A DNA stretch of 64,000 bases from Eopsaltria australis (Eukaryota; Chordata; Aves; Passeriformes; Petroicidae). How positions within the stretch are numbered: the first letter of the stretch is position 1; every line of letters begins with the position of its first letter. The notes beneath the pieces are model-generated. The model was given only the letters and a program-made list of their open reading frames with translations, was not told the DNA's origin and made no database searches. Positions 55,895 through 64,000 of the stretch are shown here, in pieces. A program made the translations under genes and the position numbers. The stretch spans positions 1 through 64,000 of the forward strand of contig JAVTVJ010000074.1 in the NCBI GenBank assembly GCA_034509425.1. Direction: 5' to 3'.

Positions 55895-58800
55895 TTTAAG
55901 CTAATATACTGAAGTGGTCCCTTTTTTAGTTAGCCACTCTAGTATACATTAAATGTCAAAGTGCTTTAGACAACACAATGTGTCAGCATTATGCAGCAGC
56001 TGAATGCTAGATGCATTTTAGATGCCCAGCAAAGGAAGAGAGATGCTACATTGTTGGGAATTCTTCCTGACTTTCAATCAAATACCTGATCTGCAATGCC
56101 AAACACAAACTGCATTTCATTTAAAAATGCTGCTAGGTAGTCCTTGATTGAACACTCTGAACCTGATCAGAATCTAATTTGGGTTTGCATTGCAAAAGAC
56201 ACATTAGCACCTCTAGGAGATCAATAACAGGTTTTAATGCATACTAATAAAAAAGGTCCTAATTCCAAATACAGCTTTAAGTTTCGCAAGAGCAACATAG
56301 TTCTTGCTAATCAAATCTTTGATGAACAAGAAGCAGTGAAATGGAGTACTGTTTTCAAACAAATGTCTCAGAATTACACTAACAAATGCCACAAAAAGAA
56401 ACCACACTAATCTATTTTTCACAGTTGTGAGTGCAATTAAATGTCACATTTTAGGGGAAAATGCTTGTTCATGGGGGAATCCTGACTTCTTCCTGATGGT
56501 TAGTGTGCCTGCTCTCAGTGTGCGCTGCAGTAAAAGTTTCCCTTTATGACAATAAAAACCATCATCGTCAGCAGAGTTAAGAAAATATGGAAGAAATTAT
56601 GTCCATACATGATTGCTTGTACTAGCAAGTAGAGTATTGACTGGCAGAATGATTTTGCTCTGAGGATTTGCCATGGTTGTACAAACACCATATTTGGCTA
56701 ATTGAAAATGAAGACAACCCTTTGTCTCTCTTCTATTGTACCCCAGCCAATGCTTCACTGGCAGACTGGAGCCCTAGGAGTCTACTGCAATAATAACCGT
56801 ATGTCAATTTACTAATAATATTTTAATTCAAAATTCTATACAGACATGATGCAATTTGATTTTCCAGATTTTTTTCTTATTTTCTCCATTACTGTGTTAA
56901 TTACATTACTGGATTTGGTGAGCAAAAATTCAGTGTGTCTCCCAGATCTCAGCAACTGATGCAAAACTCAAGAGATTGATCTTGGTGGTTTGTGTAGCAC
57001 TGCAGGTGATGCACTGCGTGGGAGGTAGAGGAAGATTTTATTGATCCAGTAATGTCATTCCCTACACTTCTGTCCTCCCACTGAACTGACAATTCCGTCT
57101 CTGCTGCAATAATTTACGTGTTGCAGAGCCACACTTCTCTCTCTGGTGTAACACCAGCCTCTCAAAGAAAGATGCTCATGACCTCCCTTCATTTTACTGA
57201 ACCACATCTATTTCTTGGGATTTGTATTCTGATTTTGTTGTGGCTGGTTGAGGTTTTGGGGTTTTTTGTGGGCATATGTTTGTACTCACTCAAAGTATTG
57301 AGATCATTTTTTCTGGGCCTGCAGGATGAATGACACCTGTTTGGTTTGTCATAAAAGACACCAGACATTTAAGTCTGTATTTTTTCACCAAAGCAAACGA
57401 AATGTCCTGAATGCCTGAGGATATATTCATGATATGACAAGGAGGAGGCAGTCTGTGTGAATATAAACCAGAATTTATATACTGGAGTCCCTGCTTCTGC
57501 AGTTTAGGTTTTTCATTTTACAGAAAAAGCTACAGTGATTTTTAATTAACAAGGCAAAATTATTTCTGCAATTTTGTAATTAAACCTCACAGCACAGTTG
57601 TGTTTCATAGACAGGGGCTATGGTGAGTGCAGGCCTTGTGTCTGAACTGGGGAGTTACAGTCTGGATTTGCTGGGACACAACCTCCAGAGCTTCCATTTC
57701 ATCTCATGGAGGTTGCTGCTGTGAAAGAGGAGATGGAATATGGGATGACTTGGGTTTAAAATGCCCAAAATTTTCCCAAGTGTTGAACTTCAGTGTTATC
57801 CTAATGCGGTCCTTCTGTGAGCGCTCTCCTTCCTGAACTAGACAACACCCCTTCCCTCTGCAGCTGGCACTGGAGGAAGGGGTGCCAGCACTGTTTTCAG
57901 ACAAAAGTACTGCTCAGCTCTTGGCTAGCTCCTTCATGGCATCACCGTGAAGGGTGATGAGAGCTCCTGCATGGCATCACCATGAAAGGCATCACCATGA
58001 AAGGCATCACCGTGATGCTTGCATGGCATCACTGCCAGAAATGGTCTTTGCAGCTGATGGCACAAAATGAGCACACAAGGTCCTCCAGCCAGGGAAGCTG
58101 CTTACACATGAAAGAAAGAAATGGTCCCTGGAGAAGGTATTCCTCAGGTTTTCTTTGGTCTCCCTCCTGGCAGGTTGAACTTACAGTTCCCATGTACAGT
58201 CCCACTGAAATGTGGGGTGCTTTTGTAAGAGGAGAAGCAGACAGGGAAGTGTATGGATTTCCCTAACCATGGTCCTTGGCAGTGCTGCATTACAGCCACT
58301 CCTGAAGTTTCTACTCATCTCTAAATTTCACTTGCCAGACTGTAGGGTGTTTGCTACTGTGGGATTTGTTCTTCATATGTGTACTTTTTGTCATTCTACC
58401 ATAATAAACACAACAAAACAATGACAGTAAACATATTAAACACATGAAGCTCAAAATTTCTCAAGAGTATTCAACATTATTGCCTGCTAATTTGTTGTTT
58501 ATATTCAGGAATGTAGTGTCTTTTTTGCATTCATAGTTCATATGAATTAGTATTTCTCACTTAAACTTTTTTTGTTTCCCTTCTGTTATTTGCTGTAGTA
58601 TGAGCCATTTGAGAAAAATAGATTTTGATTATTGTTCATTCTGTAATAGCAAGCTTACTAATGCAAAAAAGAAATCTAGATACAGTCCAGAAGTTTTTAT
58701 TAACATTTTATTTGCTGATATCTTAAATCTAGAGAGGTTATATCAAGTTTAAACTACATTAGCATTTGTATTGAGCAATAGCTAGTCCCTAATGACTTTA

Positions 58801-61800
58801 GAATTACAGTTTACTGCTGTGAATACTTAATCTTTCTTACAAGCTTCTAAATTAGAAGAATAAATGCTGTTAAAAAGGAAAAAATCAAGTTATGTACATG
58901 GTAGAGTTGCAAAACTATACTGTATGATTAAATATTTTGATTTAGGACTCTAAGGACATACTTATTTTTCATGGAGAACTATATATGGAACCTGAATAAT
59001 TCTAAATACAGTTCAGCCAAATATAATTCAGTAAGATGGGAAAGAGAAGGGCCCTGAACTTTATCTCATCGTTTTTTGGTTCTTTCTACATAGGAAAAGA
59101 AGTACCAGATTCTTAGCTTTTATAATTTCAGGCACACGTGTTGTCTTAGAACACTGATGCCAGGCTTGTCCATGTCCATCTGCAGCTTGGGAGCCTGAAT
59201 TCCTGGAAGGCAGTGCCGAATTTCCCCAGGAGAGCATGGCTGTGGTGTTGAGCTGCATGTTTCACTCTGCTAGCAGTGTATCCTCAGGACGGCTGTTACC
59301 AACTTGCTGTATCCAAGCTACAGAAAAGGTTGCTTGAAATCCTCCTACCATATTGTTAAACTCGAAGACTTGATAGGTGCAAAAGGAGCCCACATTAGAT
59401 GTAAAGCTAAGAATTTAGTCTAGTTAAAGTCTTAAGAGCCCAATGAAAGAGTTATTATTACTCCAGTTATGATGATCACAAGGAGCACCAGTTCAAATTG
59501 TTAAAATTATACATACACAAAGCTTTCTAAATCCCATCCATTTCTCTGGTGATGTGCTCATCCTTCCATTGCTCTACTTGGTTCTGCTGCCAATGTCTTA
59601 AGTCTTGGAGTACAGAGCACCCTCAGTATCCCAAGTTATAAAGTGTTGATGATTTCCTCCTGGAATCCTCCTGGGATTGTTTTTGCCTTTACTAACATGT
59701 ACTGCATTTTGCCATTTCTTCACTGGCTTGCCAGTCTACAATAGGTCACAATCTACTTTCTCTTACATATGAGTGTTGTTTACTCAGCTCCCACACTTCA
59801 GTCCTTGGCTGACCAGTAAACATCTGCTGGTGAATTGCTTGTAGCCCTGGGTCTGCCAGTATCATTGCTGTTATAAATTTGTGATCATTTAGGGGGAATT
59901 TTAAAGAATGTTCCTACTTTTAAGTGAGTTGCTGAGGGGCTGCTGAGAAAACTGATGGGGTTACTTTGGTAGAGAGGGAGAAATCGTAAAGCCTGGAACA
60001 TTTTGAAACTTTAATTGCAAATAATTCTTGCAATGCTTATCAGGTGAATTGTATGTATTATATAATGTGAAACACTGTGCTAATCATAGCAGTGATTACT
60101 ATGCAAAGCCTTTTTCCAAGGTAGGTCTTGAAACGCCCTAAGGACACAGCAGGGAAGTGCTGGGGAATTCAGGATGCATTTTCACACTTTTATTCTATTT
60201 TATTCCCTCACATTTCACAGCACCTCATGCCAGTCATTTGTTAATGAAGAATAGGGACTTTCCTTGTTGTCATTTGTTCCTGAAATCATACCTTGCTTCT
60301 GAGATATACACTGAAGGAAGAACTCACCATTCAGATGCTGCTCTGCTTTCAATCAACCTTTGTAGATCAAATAGAAAAAAGAAGGTGACCCTGAAATTCA
60401 GTGACCTCCTTCGTGCTGCAATCTCAAATCAACAAACACAGAAGAAAATAATTAGGAACTCTTTTTCAGTATCATAAGGCTGTAGAATCCAGTTTGCATT
60501 TTTTTTTCCCAGTGAAAACTTTGAAAATTATGGTACAATGATACTCACATAGGAAAAGCAAAAATAAGAAGGTGCAGGATAATAACAGCATTACTTTCTA
60601 GCATCTAGATTTCACATAAATTGGACTATTCCACAGCATCATCACTCTAAATAGACTATTTGCTATACCAGAAATGGAAGCCTTCATCATGCTGGTGTGC
60701 AGCAAAACCTAGCACAGGTCACAATAGTCAAGGCTGTGACTCAGGACAGTCCAGGTTCTGCTTCCAGTTGTCTCCTGGTACTCAGGAAGACCCCAGTCTT
60801 ATAATTTTACTGTCTGCAGCAGTTCACAAATTTATACTTATTCTGAAATCATCCATGCCAAATGACTGACTGTAAGAAGATGATTTATTCACTTGCCCAG
60901 TGATGTCACTGACATAGCAATGGAGTTGGTTCTCTGGCCAGTTATTTATCAGAGTGAGTAGTTAGGTACATAAAGAATGAACTGTCAGTCATTAACTCAA
61001 TGTATTTTCTAGGGCATGTGGTGTGTCAAAGTTGAAAATGTGTGAATTTTTTAATACTGGGGATTTTTTTAAATCCTATTTCCACTTGTAGGATGTTTTT
61101 CTCTTTTATTTAGTTGCTCAGTTGTTGAAATAACAGTATTCAATCCTAATGTCTGTCTTCAGGTCACAGCTGTCGTGGCTTTCAGATTGTGATGTCTTTG
61201 CCTGAAGGTGATGAGTAAATGTTTCCCAAAACATGCAGTGGTTTGCAGGGCAGAGTTTGAGGGTAGGTGTTCAGCCTGCCCAGAGGTCAGTCAGCCTGGG
61301 GGTTGGTCAGACTCACATCACACCACCCAGGGAAGGTTCCCCCTCCTTCACCGCGGTTACAGCGATGTGAAGCCTTTGGCCTTGTGGAAAGGTGGGAACT
61401 CAGGTCACCTCCTCCTTGGCAAGCAGAGAGACAGATCACATTTTGGTCACTCTCTCTGCTCCAGTTGGTCTCCAGTTACCTCCTGCCAAATGCCAGCATT
61501 TCCTATGGGGTAGAGCACCTTCTGTCTTTTGAGAATTGGGTTGCCATCACCCACACGGGTCTCCCTCCTAGTGCTGTCACCCCATGATGTTTCAGGATGG
61601 GGAAGAAGTCAGGAATGTCCCTGACCCCACCAACAAAAAGTACATTCCTGGAGAGGTATCTGGACATGTCTACTGTACAGGGATCTCTCCAGACAGGGTG
61701 GGTCAGGTGCATCCAGAGAAGTTGTCCACACCCATCTCCTCACAGGGCTGGGGATGGTCTGGCTGAGGTTCTTGGTCATGGTTAGGTCCAAAGAAGGCAC

Positions 61801-64000
61801 TAAGCTGTGTAAATCAAACACAGCCAGGAGAGCACTCACTGTGGGGGACAACTCGGATGCAGGCACCTCTCATGATTTGGCCTGATGTCGAATATTGCAT
61901 CTGTGGTCTGAGACACATAACTCCAACAAAATTCCACTGTAGCCACCAATTCCTTTTGTTACTGTGTGCTCAGTCCAGAGCTGGGCTTGAACTTCCAGCT
62001 CCCTGATGTTCTACTAACTCCCATGTGGATGGCAAGCTGCCCAGGCTGGCATTAGGAACCCTAACACTGTTGTGGTTCATGGCTCCAGGGAATTAGCTTC
62101 CTACTGGAATAAAGCAACAGTTGTCCTCCTCTCCCCAGGCATGCACTGCCACTGGCTGCTTTCTGGAGCATGAGTATTTCATCCATCTTCCCAGTTCTAG
62201 ATGGGACAAAAATTTACTCCAGCATTTAAAGCCAAAGTAGGGAAATTTATCAACAAGACCACAGGGACATCCATCTTCCTTTGTCAGCGTGGAAAATAAG
62301 TCTTTTAGATTCCTCAAATTGTACTTTGTATTTTTTAATAGGCCCAGACTCTCCTCTTGTTTCTAACCTGGACATTTTTTTTTTTTTTGCTGTTTCTTTC
62401 AGCCATGCATGCAGGGATGCTAACCATAGTAACTGCAGAACATGGAAGACATAATTTCAGCCCCAAAAGGCATATTACTGGGTTTGTGTTTGCTGGATGT
62501 GAATTGTCTCATTCCCTAAACAACAGAAGGAAGTGAAAAGAAGTTACGTGTTTCACAGCAATTAAAGGAGAAACTCAGTTAGCAGACAGTGGGAGAAATA
62601 TGCATTAGGTACTGTTCTAGTATGTCCAGGAAACTGCTATAGACAGATAAGACCAAAACAAAATCTAAGTTCTGGTTTTATATATCTTAAAATATATTTA
62701 GTGACAATATTATGTATATTTAGTAGCAATAAAATGATCTGGTGTGAGGCACACTGGGCATTTCATCATCACTGTGAACGTTGTCAGGTGATCTCAAGGC
62801 TCTGCTGTGCAGGGGTTTCACTGGCATGATGCCAAAGGCATGGCTCTGTGCTACAAGTGATAAGTAACTTGCTCATTCCTCCAAAGCAGATGCACCAAAT
62901 AGAGCAGTGATGGGGCTTAGCCCCTCATCTGCAATGTCCAGCTTTGAGTGTTCACCTACAGAACAGGATCTCCCAGGTTTGTCCCCAGGTGATGGAGCTC
63001 AGCGCCTCAGGAAATCATCCTAAAGATGGAGGCCTCAGGGACAGGAAAGGGAAATTGGGGAACTAGAATTTGTTCCATGTGATTTAAAACTGCTGGGAAG
63101 GAAATAAAAGTGTGTAATTATACTGGAAAACACAAAAAGTGATTCTACTCTTCTGATCTCTCCAGTCTGATAGACTTGGCCTATTACGTGACTGGTCAGA
63201 TACAATGTTCTGTGCATGAACAAAACCTTTTCACTTACTAGACAGAGGTCCCCATTTGACCCAGGGTGGTAAAGGACATTGCTGTAGAATGCTTCTTGCA
63301 AAAAATCTGATGCTTTCTCTCCCACCCCCTTTCTCCATACAAATAATCCTATTTCCTCTGTGCACAAGTGTCCCAGAGGAGGAATCTCTGTGACTGCAAT
63401 GATCTCTGTTTCCAGCTACACAACAGACTTGGGGATTTCAGGGACCAAATCAAAATCATGGCAGTATGTAGTAATGTTGGGTGTAATCATTTGTCTTCCC
63501 CATGATAGCACAGAGACAGATAACTGCATCTATTGTTGAATAGAATTGTTTATTATAAAAGCACTTCAATACTAAATAGTTCTAGGGATTTATTTTTATG
63601 TGCATTTGAGAATTAGTGCCTTGATGAATCACAAACCAATAGTTTCTTTTCCTAGAAATGCCTTTTTTCAGGGGACTGCGAATCCTAACCCTGAGGAAGT
63701 TAAAAAATGACTACACTGCTTAGACTAATGAGATTATATTTATAATACCAAATTTATAATAATTTAAAAAATAAATTGCTCTTTGCTTTTGAACTGATAT
63801 TTACTTTTCCTTTCTCTCAGAGGGAAACAAAGTTTAAAATGAGAGAAAGTGAGTTTTACAGAGCAATAAGACTCCACAAGTCAGATATTAATGAAAAACA
63901 ATAATGGTGAGAACTGTTGATTTAATAAGAAAAGAAAAATGAGGCATCTTAGTACTTCTTAGCTGGTCTAATGCTGAAATTGGATTTACTTATTTATCTT
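55895..64000. other. AT-rich spacer to window end, no gene recognised
   Basis: About 8 kb contain one minisatellite (57936-58031) and T-runs such as 62369-62381. Open frames at 60157-60477, 61208-61587 and 63035-63367 are around 100 codons and show no recognisable domain. A few could be chance or decayed repeats. Confidence 0.5.
57936..58031. repeat. Minisatellite based on GGCATCACCATGAAA
   Basis: Three close copies of a 15-bp unit lie at about 57973-58015, flanked by further ATGGCATCAC copies with longer spacers (five to six copies of the core in all). Confidence 0.8.

Noticed and set aside
61208..61866. Several overlapping 60-106 codon frames on both strands
   Set aside because: There is no recognisable domain, no consistent frame and no splice context. 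The moderate GC content explains the open frames.

Overview
This window looks like eukaryotic nuclear DNA from a bird. The evidence is two CR1-type LINE tails (46193-46775 and 47685-47780), several LTR retroelement families of the kinds abundant in birds, and long AT-rich stretches without genes between them. A songbird is plausible but not shown. I found no host protein-coding exon, tRNA gene, rRNA gene, CRISPR array or bacterial-style operon. Almost everything that can be annotated is old retroviral sequence.

Three copies of one class III (ERV-L-like) provirus lie on the minus strand. Copy A (1-4890) is cut by the window start and keeps its 5' LTR, gag and the front of pol. Copy B (17118-24355) is complete, with two LTRs and a 5-bp target duplication CACTC. 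Copy C (47904-55051) is complete, with two 956-bp LTRs and duplication CAGGG. The layout is 5' LTR, a primer-binding site resembling tRNA-Lys1,2, gag with an unusual membrane-type N-terminus and 13-residue repeats, a UAG, then protease-RT-RNase H-integrase in the same frame, a polypurine tract and the 3' LTR. There is no env. All copies are broken, B least in RT and integrase. B and C are independent insertions, yet they share defects.

A class I (gammaretrovirus-like) provirus, called G here, lies on the plus strand at 24634-34098 with duplication ATGC. It has 457/458-bp LTRs, a decayed gag with a single CCHC knuckle, a protease, a frameshifted RT, RNase H, an integrase whose catalytic Glu is Lys, and only the TM stub of env. 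Its leader holds a tRNA-like patch. Its gag is split by a later 1.63-kb LTR-like insertion (F, 26861-28491, duplication CTGAT). Two relatives of F lie at 9055-10619 (D, minus) and 12400-14088 (E, plus).

Solo LTRs complete the picture. J is at 7379-7995 (5-bp duplication). H is at 39935-40389, from the same family as G (4-bp duplication). I (44110-44761) and K (55294-55888) are related class II-like LTRs with 6-bp duplications. Roughly half of the window is LTR element. Two short minisatellites (11731-11820 and 57936-58031) lie in the otherwise unassigned spacers.

No working pathway is encoded here. The interest lies in how these elements are built, nested and broken: the hairpin around the gag stop, the membrane-type Gag N-terminus, the lesions shared between independent insertions, and the self-contained 1.6-kb D/E/F units.
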